A stretch of 64,000 nucleotides of DNA, from assembly GCA_031472005.1 (NCBI GenBank), contig PZJY01000001.1, forward strand, positions 1,984,001-2,048,000. Reading direction: 5' to 3'. This document shows positions 38,201 through 50,839 of the stretch, in pieces (positions within the stretch are counted from its first letter, which is position 1; the number at the start of each line of letters is the position of its first letter). The notes below the pieces were generated by a model, which had not been told where the DNA came from, searched no databases, and was given only the letters and a program-made list of their open reading frames with translations. The translations under genes and the position numbers were made by a program. Origin of the DNA: Tetracladium setigerum. Taxonomy: Eukaryota; Ascomycota; Leotiomycetes; Helotiales.

Positions 38201-41200
38201 GAGGAGGGTCAAAATGTGCAGCAAATGACAAGCATTTTCAACTTCCTTGTCAAACATGCCGATCTGTTCTACGAAACCCGGGACAAGTTCGTGCCGCTCA
38301 TCATTGGCTCTTTACGCAAGATTGCCTCCCCGCCAAATCCTTCGAATGAGAGTAAAAAGTTGGTTTTGAATTTGATGAACCTTATTTGGCAATGGGAGCA
38401 GAAAAGAGTGGAAGGGAAAGATGTTTCGCCAGTCCGTGCTTTCTCCGAATCCCCAAATACCAAGAAGCGAAAGCTTGAAAATCTAAGTGAATCGATCTCT
38501 TCTCCGTCGCCCTCCAAGCCCGGTTCATCGAATTCTGCGGATCGTCCGGAGTACAAAGTGCCTGGTATCGCACAAGCTAAGATGATCAAGTACCTCGTAG
38601 AATTCATCGCATCGCTCACGGAGCGGTTCCCTGTCCCTTCTGCAAAGATAAAGGAAACCTCCGCACCCCACAGTGCCATGCTTGCACCGCCATCAACAGA
38701 AATGTGCAGAAAGGCAGTTGCTCTTTTGCATGGGCTGCTCCAACCTCAATACTGGGGCGACGCTCACGCAGACCATTTCCCAAATGTTACCGAGCAAGTT
38801 CTGGCAAGCGAACGAACAGCCACAGCTCTTGCAAGCGAACATTCTGAGAAAGACAAACCGGACGAAAAATTCCTCACAAACATGATCAACACACTACAAA
38901 TTCTGCGTATCATTGTCAATGTTAAACCTGACAGCTGGATTCTCCAGAACATGGCAAACCTGCAACATATTTTGGAGAAATCTCTCAAATCTGATAATTC
39001 CGAGATTCAGGACTGCTTGCACACAAGTGACGAGCAAATGGACGAAGGTCGAAAACTGAAACCTTTGGTGAAGAGAATTCTTGATGCTGTGCCGGACGAC
39101 ATTCCCATGGAGGATGCTGATGCTGAAGGCGAAGCAGAAGCCTCAACCTCCGAGATTATTAGCTTCCTTTCCACTATAGCAACAGAGACTCTTTCTGCGA
39201 GCAACTATATTTCTGGGATCAACATTCTTTGGACTGTCGCCCAACGAAAGCCTTCGGAAATCGACCAGCATATCACTCAGATCATGAAGGCGCTGCAACA
39301 GAAGCTAGCTCGTGAACACGTTGCCCATTACAATGTGATTATCGGCCAGCCTGGGATGGTCGCTCCCCTTCGCCCAGCCGAGGCCGAGGCAGCTGGCCTG
39401 ATGAATCCGTACGATCTGGAGATTCAAACTGGCCTCATGCTTAAAGCTATTGACATCATCTCTTTGCGGATGGACATTCTCGGAGACAATCGACGACCGT
39501 TCTTGAGTGTGCTTGCTACCTTGGTCGAGAAATCTCTGAGTAACCCGCTTTGCCTCAAGATTCTCGAGATGGTTGAGGCATGGGTTTTCAAGTTGGAAGG
39601 CTCGTGGCCAACACTAAAGGAGAAGACCGCCGTGCTTCACAAGATGCTCACTTTCGAAAATCGTGCTGATCAAACACTTCTGATGAAGTTCTTAGAGCTT
39701 GTCATTCGTATTTATGAAGATCCAAAGATCACGCGTACGGAGTTGACTGTTCGCATGGAGCATGCATTCCTCATTGGAACTCGGGCCCAAGACGTTGATA
39801 TGCGAAACCGATTCATGGCTATTTTCGACCGAAGTCAATCCAAGACCGCGAGTGCACGACTCAATTATGTAATCACGGCTCAGAACTGGGATACACTTGC
39901 AGAATCATACTGGCTGGCTCAGGCCTCACAGCTCCTGCTTGGAGCTGTTGATATGAGCAGCTCCATCCAGTTGCACCACGAAGATTTTAGGACAATGTCC
40001 CCTGCCACTTTGATCGGAACGTACTCTCATGATGTCCGTCTCCCAACGATTCCCCACGACCCTCACTTTGACAGCCTAATTGTTTCTCACAAGCGCTTCC
40101 TCGTCGAGCTCAATGACGTCAAGGTTCGAGACGTTGTTGAGCCACTCAGCCAACTGCAACACCTCGATCCGAATATGGCTCACGAGATGTGGGTAGCTTT
40201 GTTTCCCCTGTACTGGTCTGCTACACCCAGAGATGAACGGGCTGATCTGGAACGAGGAATGGTTGCTTTATTGACAAAGGATTATCATTCGAGGCAAGTT
40301 GACAAACGACCCAACGTTGTGCAGTCTCTTCTTGAAGGCGCTGCAAAAGCTTGGCCAGATTGTAAGATACCGCCCCATGTTATGAAATTCGAAGCCAGGA
40401 CCTATGATGCTTGGTACACTGCTCTTGTTCAACTCGAGAACGCCGCTATCAAGCCAGAAATCGACAGTGCTACAGTCCGCGAGAGCAATCTGGACGCACT
40501 CGTTGAGCTGTACGCTGGACTTCAAGAAGACGACTTGTTCTATGGCACCTGGCGACGAAGATGCAAGTTTGTGGAGACCAATGCTGCATTGTCCTACGAG
40601 CAGAACGGTATGTGGGACAAGGCCCAACACATGTACGAAGCTGCTCAGATCAAAGCGAGAACCGGTGCCATTCCGTTCTCGCAAGGCGAGTACATGCTTT
40701 GGGAAGATCATTGGGTTCTTTGTGCTCAGAAGTTGCAACAATGGGAGATTTTGTCCGAATTCGCGAAGCATGAAAACTTCCAGGACCTTCTCTTGGAATG
40801 TGCGTGGAAGCAGATCGACACTTGGAACAACTCAGACAACCGCGAGCTTCTTGACAACCTTATCAAAGGTGTTATGGATGCACCAACTCCTCGGCGAACC
40901 TTTTTCCAAGCTTTCACGTCTCTACTGAAACTCCACAACAAGACTGAAACACAGGCAGAATTTAGCAAGGTTTGCGACGAAGCAATTCAGTTGTCAATCC
41001 GAAAGTGGCATCAACTCCCAAAGCGAATTACCAACGCTCATATACCGCTTTTGCAAAATTTCCAGCAACTTGTTGAGCTTCATGATGCAAGTGTAATTTG
41101 CTCCAGTCTCGCACAGACAAATCAAGCCAATCTCGATGTCAAGTCTGGTGAACTCAAGTTACTGCTTGGTACATGGCGCGATCGTCTCCCAAATGTCTGG

Positions 41201-43942
41201 GACGATATCACAGCTTGGCAAGACTTGGTAACTTGGAGACAGCACATCTTTGGACTCATCAATGTCACGTATCTCAATCTCCTTCCAAACCAAGGTCAAA
41301 ATGCAAATGGAGCATCCTTCGCCTATAGAGGGTATCATGAGACTGCCTGGATCATCAATCGCTTCGCTCACGTTGCTCGCAAACACCAGCTTCCCGAGGT
41401 GTGCATCAGCCAGTTGAGTCGCATCTACACTCTGCCGAACATTGAGATTCAAGAAGCTTTCTTGAAGCTAAGAGAGCAGGCCAAGTGCCATTACCAGAAT
41501 CCAAATGAACTCAGCAATGGTTTAGATGTCATCAACAATACCAATCTCAACTACTTTGGTGCCAACCAAAAGGCCGAGTTCTACACGCTAAAGGGAATGT
41601 TCCTAGAGAAGCTCAACCAACGAGATGATGCAGCCGAAGCCTACGGCATGGCTTTATTCTTTGACATCAAGTTGCCGAAAGCTTGGGCAGAATGGGGATA
41701 CTACAACGATCGACAATTCAAGGAGGATCCTACCAATTACACCAACGCGAGAAATGCCCTAAGCTGCTATCTTGAGGCGGCCGGTCTTTTCAAGAACGCC
41801 AAGTCGAGGAAGCTCCTCACTCGTATCCTGTGGTTGCTAAGTCTAGATGATCCCGCAGGATCTCTCTCCGCCCAGTTCGACGAGTACAAAGGAGAGACTC
41901 CTGTTTGGTACTGGATCACATTCATTCCTCAATTGTTGACTGGTCTCGGCCACAAGGAGGCTTCCAAGGCGCATACCATTCTTGCCAAGATTGCAAAGGC
42001 TTATCCACAAGCTCTGTTTTTCCTGCTGCGTACCAATAGGGAAGATATGATTCAGATTAAGAGAAACCAGGAACAGAGGGAGGAAAGAGAGCGACGCAAG
42101 AAAGCGGCTGCTTCAAAGGGATCGACCCCAAAGCTGAACGGATCTCCAAACATGCAGCGTCAAGACACTCCAGGTGGCCGCCCCGACAGTGTTGCTGGGT
42201 CCCGACCCGGAACAGCGAACCCCGAGGCTGTTAAGGAAGAGCAGGGTGAGCCGCAAGCTGAACCCCAAGCAAACGCAGTGGACGCGAGCGCACCCAAAGC
42301 TGTCAAGAAGCCGTGGGAACATACCGAAGAAATCATGGCAGTTCTCAAAACCGCATTCCCTCTCCTCGCACTTTCAATGGAATCGATGGTTGATCAAATT
42401 CACAAGCACTTCAAGTGTCCACCGGATGAGGATGCCTACCGTTTGATCACAGCTCTTCTCAATGACGCACTTTCTTACGTAGGTCGCATGCCAACCTCAT
42501 ATGCTCAAGATGTGAAGCTTCCGCCAGCTACAGAAGCAAACATCACTCGATTTGCCGAAACCATCCTGCCAGCACATATTCGCACATCATTTGAGGCCGA
42601 CTTTGTGCAAAAGAAACCAACGATGCACGAGTACATCCAGAAATTGCGAAAGTGGCGAGATAAGTTTGAGGCAAAGCTTGATAGAAGACAAAAGTACGCC
42701 CATCTCGAGCAGTACAGTCAAGTTCTCAGTGAATTCAGGTTCTCGAAATTTGATGAGGTTGAGGTTCCCGGTCAATACTTGCAACATAAAGACAAAAACC
42801 AGGACTTCATTCGTATTGAACGCTTCTTACCGGTCGTAGACTTGGTCCGCTCGATTGGTGTCTGTCACCGAAGACTGAAAATTCGTGGTCATGATGGCAG
42901 TGTTCATCCATTCGCCATTCAGCATCCAGCTGCTCGTCACTGCAGACGCGAGGAGCGTATCCTGCAATTGTTCCGACATTTCAACGGTAGTCTGAGCAAG
43001 CGAAAAGAGAGTCGTCGACGAAACTTGAACTTCCATCTTCCTCTGATGATTCCTCTAGCTCCTCATATTCGTATGGTAGAGGATGATCCGACATACATCT
43101 CTCTTCAAGGCATTTTCGAAGATCATTGCAGAAAGAGTGGCATGTCTAAGGACGATCCTGTTCTTTTCAATATGGAAAAAATGAGGTCATTGGCAGAATC
43201 AAAGGTAAGGAGCAGATCCCCTTCCTCAACTTGCCGTGCTAACTACGATCAGAAACCATCGGAGCAGATTCTTAGCGGTAAGCTGGAAACATACCATGCT
43301 ATCCAAGAGAAATGGGTTTCCCATGATATTGCGCTCGACTATTTCACGCGCACATATCCGTCCTTCTCGGAATTCTGGCTCTTCCGCAGACAATTCTCCT
43401 ATCAGTTCGCCTCTCTCACATTCATGACATACGTCCTCCACATGAGCAATCGCTACCCACACAAAATCTCGATTGCTCGTGGAAGCGGAAACGTCTGGGG
43501 TTCCGAACTCATGGCATGCATGGCTGCCGGGAAAGCTGTTTTCCATAACCCTGAACCCGTCCCCTTCCGACTCACGCCCAATCTACAAACACTTATGGGA
43601 CCACTCGCCACCGAGGGCATCTACAGTTGCGCGATCATGGCCATTGCGCGCTGCCTCACGGAGCCGGAATTTGAACTCGAACACCAACTCAGCTTGTTTG
43701 TGCGCGATGAGATGATCTTCTGGTTCACCAATACCAATCGAGCCGCGAATGGCATTGCGGATGGGCAGTTACGGGAGACGGTACAGGCGAATAGTGAGTT
43801 GATCGTGAAGAGAACTTTGAGTTTGGCGCAGAGTCCGCCGGGAGCATTGCCAGCCAACCAGACGGTGATTGATTTGATCTCGAAGGCGGTCAATCCGGTC
43901 AATTTGGCGACCTGTGATGCGCTGTTTATGCCCTATCTATGA
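32242..43942 (+). CDS. TRA1: Tra1, SAGA/NuA4 activator-binding pseudokinase
   Basis: Giant PIKK-family scaffold shared by the SAGA and NuA4 acetyltransferase complexes, contacted directly by transcription activators. Exons: 32242-32299, 32394-32551, 32610-43204 and 43253-43942. The start [14 protein letters not shown] leads across introns 1 and 2 into [28 protein letters not shown] and [18 protein letters not shown] repeats fill residues up to ~2500, then comes the FAT domain. The kinase-like domain includes [20 protein letters not shown] and lacks the normal catalytic motifs, as in all Tra1/TRRAP. The FATC end is LFMPYL. One C is missing in the C6 run 32656-32661. With it, the protein is 3,833 residues, close to the family length. 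The last intron, 43205-43252 (GTAAGG, GCTAAC branch, CAG), is 48 nt and has no stop codon. Confidence 0.96.
43205..43252 (+). other. TRA1: Stop-free intron of TRA1, length divisible by three
   Basis: The segment starts GTAAGG, carries GCTAAC eleven bases before its end and finishes GATCAG. Splicing joins LAESK to KPSEQILSG. Retention would insert 16 residues ([10 protein letters not shown] and flanks) in the kinase-like domain without breaking the frame. Confidence 0.8.
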
Positions 43943-45199
43943 GAGAATGGCAGGGAAGGTTGATAGATTGAGATTTTGGGGGGGGGGGGAGTACTCGGAA
44001 AATCAAAGGTGGATAAAATGGAATGGGGCAGTGACTACCTAATGATTGCTTTGATCTTTGACAGGCTGTGGTGTGGTCATGTCGTTGTCACAATATTTTA
44101 TTTAGCTTTTAGCATGGCGTTCGGATTTGGGAAAGGGGAGAAAGTGAGTGAAGAAGATATGATTCTGGTTTGCTTGTAGCTTTCAGTCATCTCATCTCAT
44201 TCCAGGTGGGAGAGACATCATGTATAAACTTGCTCAACAATACAACTTGTAACAGTAAATTCCACCCTGCAAACAATGATGTGAAGGAAGGAATTCAAGG
44301 GAGTGAGGAACATGAGTAATGGGAGTTTGTACATTGGTCTATCTGAGTTTGAGAGTGGGGGCCCAAAGGAGAACCTGGATGGGTCCTGGAAGATTCGTCG
44401 ACTGTCCATCCACCTTGATGGTCTCAGTAACGCCCACATTCCGAGAGTATAAGAAGAAGAAAGGCGAAAGGCGAAAGCTGCCACGACGAATATCTTGAGA
44501 GAGAAGAGAAGAGGAAAGAATCTTCCTATTCATCTTCTTCATCGTCATCTTCACCATCTCAGCCCGCACAGTCCCAGGGCACATGAGAAATATGGAGGGA
44601 GCATTGCCTTCGTAGAGAAGTTGGGTAGATCGATCATGTTTCCTCCCTTGCTTTAAGGCATCAATCACACTGCTCATCGATGTGCATGGGATGAAGGGAT
44701 GGATTGTCCCTGCATTGCATATGCAAGTCACCTTGTATGTTTTAATGGGCATGTTTCCCTTTTTTTTAATTTTCCATCGTGTGATACGACCTAATTCTCT
44801 CATTTTCCACCTTCTTTTAAGAAGTCTGTATTCCCTTACTTCCGTCTTCCACATGTTACATTCCACTTCTCCTCCCGCGAACAAATCTCTTCATACGGAT
44901 ACCGGACTCTCCGAGATCATCTTATGCCTTACTGAAGTTTTCATACCAAAAGCAAACTTGGAGAGAACCAAATCAGCAATATTCAAGGAAGTGTTGGGAG
45001 AGCGGGAAGGCGACAATTGCTTCCAAGATACCAAAATCACTGTCCAGAATAAGGCTGAATCTTGCCAACAGCAAGGGCAAACATCACTTATCTTCTGATA
45101 ATCTCCGTAGACTCAGCACGAAGACAAAGTTGACGACAATTTCTTTGCCAAGAATAACTCCTACTGCTTGCAGGGAAGCCAACAAGGACATTTCCAAAA
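43943..45199. other. Intergenic region between TRA1 and the nicotianamine synthase gene
   Basis: 1.25 kb. It starts with the TRA1 3' flank, including a run of twelve G at 43978-43989. A 181-codon minus-strand frame at 44339-44884 has no domain, and I do not support it. The right part should hold the promoter of the next gene. Confidence 0.5.
43978..43989. repeat. G12 homopolymer
   Basis: Twelve consecutive G in the 3' flank of TRA1, after GATTTT. Confidence 0.9.
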
Positions 45200-46575
45200 A
45201 TGAAGAGTCAAAACACGAAGATGGGAGATAGGAAAGAAACAAAGAAAGGACCTCTGAGGGAATTAAAACAAATTATCGACAGCATGGTCAGCTCGCAAAG
45301 ATCTGGAAGGAGTGGTCTGAAAGTCAACGGTGACAGAGCAAGAGATGGAAAGGGTTCCGAACAAACAAGCGGGACATCAAGCTTAGAGAATATCACCACC
45401 ACCACGACAACCACAAGCACAAGCCCCTCAACGAGACCTTCAACTTCCTCCCCGCCATCTACACCAAGTGTTAATACCAACACACAGCTCATAAGTCAAA
45501 TTTCTTCAACCACCATTCCAGCAAAACACTACATCAACCAAATCCTCCATATCCACAGCCAACTCAGCAGAGCCAAATCCCTTGAACCTTCACCCGAAAT
45601 TAATTCTCTATTCGGTGATCTCGTTTCCATGGCCATCAAACCCCTTCCCGAATCCAGTACTCAGACGGTACTGCCCCTTTCCCTCAATTCACCTCTCTCC
45701 CAAGAAAAACCTCGCAGACCGAGAAATATCCTAATGAAATCTTACCTAGATAATGGCATCCTCTCTCATCCAGCCCATCCTAACCTCCCTCCATCAAATC
45801 TGCTCCCTCTCCGAAAGCCACCTCGAATCCCACTGGGCGCTTCAAATCACTACTTCACCCACTCCCTCTTCAGCATTAACGGCATTCCCCTATTTCCAGA
45901 ATTACATCGATCTAGCACGCATGGAAATCCACGCTTTGAAGGGAGTCATGCGTGACGACGAGTCTCTGTCTAGAATTGCATTTATTGGAAGTGGACCCTT
46001 GCCGTTGACCAGTTTGTGTCTCTTGCAATCACTGAACAGCAAAAACAATAACAAGTCACCTACCCAAAAGAAAGGTGCCAAAACGGTCATTTTGAACATC
46101 GATAGCTCGTTTGTCGCTATTTCGCAATCGAGGCGACTGTGCGAGGTTCTGGGATCGCAATGGAGTGATGGGATGGAATTCTCGCATTCTGCAGCTGGAG
46201 AGGAGGACTTAAACTGTTTTGATGTGGTATTCTTGGCGGCTTTGGTGGGAAACACGCAGGAGGAGAAAGAGTGCGTGTTAGAGGGTGTTGTGGGGAGAAT
46301 GAGAAAGGGTGGATTGGTGGTTATACGAAGTGCGAGGGGTTGTAGGGGATTGTTGTATCCAGTAAGTTTTGGAGAACTGAGTTTCTTTTTTCGCTTAGCT
46401 TTCGGTTCTGCGGTAGTAGTGGTGATGGTGTTAGTAGGAAGAGAAGTGCTAATGAAAGAGTGGTTAGGAATTCGACTTTACGAGTGAAAGAATTGGGAGA
46501 ATCCTGGAGGTTTTGGTGGTGGTGCACCCGTGGAATTATGTGGTTAATAGTGTGATTGTTGGGAGGGTGAGGTAA
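45200..46575 (+). CDS. Nicotianamine synthase
   Basis: Enzyme that condenses aminobutyryl groups from S-adenosylmethionine into nicotianamine, a metal chelator for Fe, Zn, Ni and Cu. It is a plant-type enzyme also known in some filamentous fungi. Exons: 45200-45667, 45750-46361 and 46468-46575; introns 82 and 106 nt; 395 residues from the first ATG. Residues ~110-160 match the family start (YINQILHIHSQLSRAKSL, INSLFGDLVSMAIKPLP). The next segments are ILTSLHQICSLSESHLESHW and FPYFQNYIDLARMEI. The SAM-binding loop is IAFIGSGPLPLTSLCLL. CFDVVFLAALVG, RMRKGGLVVIRSARGCRGLL and YPEFDF follow. The last exon supplies EVLVVVHPWNYVVNSVIVGR. The first ~100 residues are Ser/Thr-rich and dispensable-looking, so translation may start at a later ATG. 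Donor 1 (GTACTG) is weak. Confidence 0.9.
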
Positions 46576-47102
46576 TTTGATTTGTACTGGGGGGATTTCA
46601 GCGTGGGAGGAGGGCGGTGAAGAAGACGAGGGGAAATGTAAAAATAACCAGAGCAGAGATGGAGATAATTGTTTGCTTTTTGATAACACTTGCATCTATG
46701 ATAGGGACAAAAGTTTGTTATAAATTCCAAAAAGAAAAGAGTCGTAGAGGCCAAGCCTTCCCTCCGCACGACTGAGGACCATTGCCGGAGACTCCTATTC
46801 ATTGCAAACATCAGAAGGAGAAACAATCAAAAGTGATACTCAGAGCCGTTCAAACGTAACGAATCATCCACTCCATTAAAAATAAAAAGAGAAGAAGCGA
46901 GCAGACGTAAGTAACACCAAACAAACAAACAAATAAGAGTCAAAAGAATGCGCCGCCACAGACCTCACCGCGCTGAAACAAACACAACCACCTCACCCAC
47001 CCCTGGTCAACGCAAACAACAATATCCCACACCTCCACCTCCCCCCTCTTCACACATATCTTTTCACCTCAAACATCCAGACGAAATAACACCCTGGGAT
47101 CT
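46576..47102. other. Intergenic, convergent 3' ends
   Basis: About 530 bases between the nicotianamine synthase and the Myb-like gene. Contains CAAACAAACAAACAAA near 46920. No gene seen. Confidence 0.55.
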
Positions 47103-47761
47103 TCAGGCATCTTCACCCTCGATATCAGTATCGTCGTCATCATAATACGCCTCCCGCTTACCCATTTCTCCACCAGCAGGAGATTCGGAAATAGAAACTT
47201 CGTCTTGCGTTTCTTCCTTTTTCGCTACATGGTCTGATTCCTGCCCCTGTTCCACGACTTCCTCCTCTCCACTCAAACTATCCTCTCTGAACACCACACA
47301 CCTCGCTCGACGGGATGGACATCTCCTCGGTGGTGAAGGCAATTGAACAACTCTCTCTGGTGTCATGCGTGGTGGTGTGTCTGCTCGAGTTTCCATCTCT
47401 TCACTTCCATCTTCCTCTTCCCCATCTTCCCATTTCCCATACTTCCCTTCCCGTATAACGAATAATTTTTAGACCTCACCCCACCACCAGTACCAGATGT
47501 CTTCTTCTTCACCACCCCAACTGGTTTTGCACCCGTGTGATTTCCAATCGTAGATCCCTTCCCACTTCCTTTCAACGGAGATGAAGGAGGGGTTTGTGGA
47601 GATGCCGAAACTTGCAGCTTCTTTTGAAATCTGCTCCATCGCTTTCGGGCAGCGTCTGGAGTGGGAGAGCCGATTGGTGTGGCGAGGAGGTCATAATCTA
47701 GTTTTCGAGTGGAGAGTTGAGAGAGGACTGCAAGGAGGAGCCTTTCGGTTTCTGTGGGCAT
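47103..47761 (-). CDS. Small Myb/SANT-like nuclear protein
   Basis: Residues 1-50 (MPTETERLLLAVLSQLSTRK, then PDAARKRWSRFQKKL) look like the single Myb/SANT-like helical unit common in small fungal nuclear proteins. After it come basic and Ser/Pro-rich segments (SPLKGSGKGS, KPVGVVKKKTSG). An acidic middle follows (KWEDGEEEDGSEEMETR), then a basic patch (PPRRCPSRRARC). The C-terminus is acidic (YYDDDDTDIEGEDA). The frame is broken near 47450-47455 (minus strand TATACGGG). Adding one base joins KNYSLY to REGKYGKWEDGEEEDG and yields 219 residues. ATG at 47761 was chosen because the domain starts there; the upstream open frame is low-complexity leader. Target and role unknown. Confidence 0.7.
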
Positions 47762-48688
47762 CGGGGGCAGGTAGGTAGGTAAATTGATGGATGGGTTGAT
47801 AGATAAAGTGGATATTATATCGATTCGAATGTTTGTTTTGCGAGGTGATTTGATGTTATCTGAGTAAAATGAGAAAAGAAGAGGAGAGAAAAAGTAAAAC
47901 ACAAGACAATAAAGAGTATTGCACCTCTTTTGTAGGTATTTCCTTCTACCCCTCTTCTCTAAACCACCTACCTTATCCTAAAAAGTTTCGAGATGGTGTA
48001 TTGTAGATGCTAAGAGGAAAAAAGAAAAGAAGCAAAGAAGCACGATGGAATGTTTGCGCACGAGAGAGAAAAACATTTCGGCGCGGTTATGGCGTTTTGA
48101 TTCTGCACGCTGATCGAGAATAACAAAAAACAAAGGCTGGGCAAGTCGTTGAGCCCTTGATGCGAACAAGTCCCAAAGAACGGATGTTAGGAGTGGTATG
48201 ATCTCCCTTACGCTGCCGCCAACTTAAAACGCATTTATGACAAGTAGCTAAGCATTTTATTAAAATAGAGGCAGTTTATATAGTGGCTTGTTAGTCACAC
48301 ATGTCTCGCCGTGAAAAGTCGGAAAGTCGGAAAGTCGGAAAGTCGGAAAGTCGGAAAAGCGAAAAAGCGAGAAAGCGAAAAGTCGAAAAACATAAAAATC
48401 GAGAAAAGTCGAGAAAGTAATGAGGTAACAAAGAAATGTGTTACTAAGGAGCCACTCTAAGCTTATCGACGGTTCACACTAATGAACTCTAGCGCCAAGC
48501 ATTGTGTCTGCTTTGGCAGTGGAGGGAACATGTACACGAGTTCGCGAGCAAAGGAAAAGAAAATAGTAGTGAACTACCCAAGGCAGATGTAGATGTGAAA
48601 TAAAATAGGTAAATCGAATTTTACTGTGAATGTCAAAGATGTGGTACGATACAAATATAATTTCAGGAATAGTAAACTTTTAAAAGAT
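47762..48688. other. Intergenic region with a miniature inverted-repeat element
   Basis: 5' flank of the Myb-like gene, the miniature element at 48279-48459 (listed separately) and the 3' flank of the malate dehydrogenase gene. No gene seen. Confidence 0.55.
48279..48459. mobile_element. MITE-like element with terminal inverted repeats and GGAAAGTC core
   Basis: The left end reads TATAGTGGCT, and the reverse complement of the right end reads TAGAGTGGCT. The match continues inward as TTAGT and ACACAT on both sides. Between the ends is a tandem of GAAAGTCG units (48312-48356), degrading into GAAAAGTCGA and GAAAAAGCGA variants. There is no coding capacity. The size (181 bp) and TIRs with TA at both borders suggest a non-autonomous DNA transposon. 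Its right end recurs at three other places in this window. Confidence 0.7.
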
Positions 48689-49965
48689 CTAAGAACTCGT
48701 AGTAAAAGCAATACCCTTGCTAACATTCGCCTTCAACTCATCCACAGCGATCTTCAGGAGCCCCTTCTCATACTCCGACAAAGTCCCCAGAGGAAAAGCC
48801 TGCTTTGCTCCTTCGACCCCAAATGCCACTGGCACAGCGAAGTAGTCTACTCCGAGCTCCGCCGCGATTTCCTTTCCACCTGGAACGCCCGGTAAGTACA
48901 AGTAAGTCTCCTCTTTGATTCCGGCCTCGCCGCTAACGGCTTTGAGGATAGATTGAACGAATCTGTGGATTTTGATTAGCATTCTAAATCGTACCTCTTC
49001 GGAGAGAGTAAAGAGAGCAAGGATTCGACGAACCGGAAACCTGCATATGCCATGCACGTAGTAGCCGACCCAGCACCAGCCTTAGCCTTAACAATCTCAT
49101 CACCACCAAACTGAACACGGAAAGTAATGGCATCTCTTTGCTCATCCGTCAACTCAACGCTTGGTTTCGACTGGCTCAACAACGGCAAGATCGTTGCACC
49201 GCTGTGTCCGCCGACGACGGGGATCTTGAATGCTTGAGGATCATTCCTACCCAATGCCTGCACGGTGAAAGTCGATGCTCGCACGACATCGAGAGTTGTG
49301 ACACCGAATACTTTGGCAGGGTTGAAGACACCTTTTTTCTTCAGTGTTTCTACGGCGATGGGGAGCGTGCTGTTGACTGGATTGGTGATGATCAGGACGA
49401 ATGCCGTTGGGCAAGTTTCTGCGATTGCGGCAGCGAGGCTTTGAATGACACCGGCGTTGATGTTGAATAGATCTACCACCGAACACCTCAGTTCTATTTT
49501 GACTATACTGGGGGTGGATTTGCTTTGAGATGTAGTTTGGACTCACCATCACGTGTCATTCCTGGTTTGCGCGCAATTCCTACACATCCCCGTTAGCGAG
49601 ATTTTTGGAGATGGATTTTCGAGACTTCAAATTCTACTTACCAGCGGGAATCACAACGAGACCAGCGCCTGTCAAGGCCTTCTTCAATCCATCGTTCTCG
49701 GCAAGATAGCCCGTGACATTTGCGGGCGTGTCGATGTGATTAAGATCAATGGCAACACCGACTGCGTGAACGATATCATAGAGCGAAAGTTCTGAGACGA
49801 GAGGAGACTGAATTTCAGATTTTGTTAGCTTGGATTCTCCTCTTTTTGGGGGCCAATGATTCATTTGAGACGTAGAAGAGAGGCAGGTAGACATACCGAT
49901 TTCAAAAGAAGACTGAGAGGTTGACCAATTTGGCCTGCTGCTCCGAGAACTGCGACTTTAGTCAT
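48689..49965 (-). CDS. Malate dehydrogenase (NAD)
   Basis: Interconverts malate and oxaloacetate with NAD. Exons: 49897-49965, 49642-49807, 49547-49579, 49034-49472 and 48689-48962; introns 89, 62, 74 and 71 nt; 326 residues with no frame break. The NAD fold opens at once ([20 protein letters not shown]). Substrate and loop residues are [10 protein letters not shown], with the catalytic pair in NPVNSTLPI and [16 protein letters not shown]. The end is GIAFTTSS. There is no long presequence and no SKL-type end, so I expect a cytosolic enzyme. A paralog routed to peroxisomes by an internal signal cannot be excluded. Confidence 0.95.
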
Positions 49966-50839
49966 GATTGCGAGAGCGTTTAATTAATGATAGGTATGAT
50001 GATCTTTTACTTGAAAGACTGGATGTTGATTGACTGTTGTTCTGATTGTGATGTGCACCGCTGTTCTGTTGACTGTGAGTGTTGTGTATCTTGTCTGTTT
50101 GATTTTTATTCCAAACTCATTGGCATGAGTGCCTGTATATGTAACTTCAAACTTCGTCGTGAGGATTACTATTCACAAAGAAGTGGAGGGTAAACTATTG
50201 CCCGAACCCAGGATCAGCCCTAGGTGGGACTGCTGTCAAGGAACTCGATGCGGGGGAATTAGGTGGGGAATTAAGCGAGGGACGTCGGTGAATCTATTAG
50301 CCAGGAGCTAGCAGTCTTGGTACTGTCAGAAGATCATCTTAGCTATCGAGTATTCTTGCTATCGGCAAAATTTAGATTGATAGGTATGTGAAGTAAAGTC
50401 TTTATGGGGATAGTTGAGGCTAATAACCTGTGTTGTTGACATTGGGGCAAAAGTGTTCCAAGACAAATGATATGAGCCATCCAAGGTCTTGGCATATACT
50501 ACTTCTAAAGTCACTTGCATTACGGCTCTGGACTAGATACAATAATGTGGTTGGCATGAAACGATTATCATGGTATTTCGTATCTTCCTTTAACATTCCA
50601 TCGATTGATTGGTTCATTAAAGTAGAGAAAGGGGAAAAAACACAGAATATTTGGATACGTGTAATACATTGCAACCACAGCAAGATGAAGGAGCAAAATA
50701 ACTTGAACTGTTATTTGGCTTTTTAATTGTACTGATTTCATCACCACAACCTTCAAATTTTTACAAGAGCTGAATGCATATATATTTTAGAAGTTTTCTA
50801 CAAGAGTTTCGTCTGGCCAAGCTAATCCTAGCATGACAT
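49966..50839. other. Intergenic between malate and hydroxyacid dehydrogenase genes
   Basis: 870 bases: promoter of the malate dehydrogenase gene and 3' flank of the next gene on the same strand. AT-rich around 50550-50790; no gene supported. Confidence 0.55.

Noticed and set aside
44339..44884. 181-codon minus-strand open frame downstream of TRA1
   Set aside because: No domain, no signal, irregular composition, and it lies where the TRA1 3' end and the next promoter are expected.
48312..48356. CRISPR-like array of GGAAAGTC units
   Set aside because: Units are directly adjacent with no spacers, and the genome is eukaryotic; this is a microsatellite-like core of a small transposable element.
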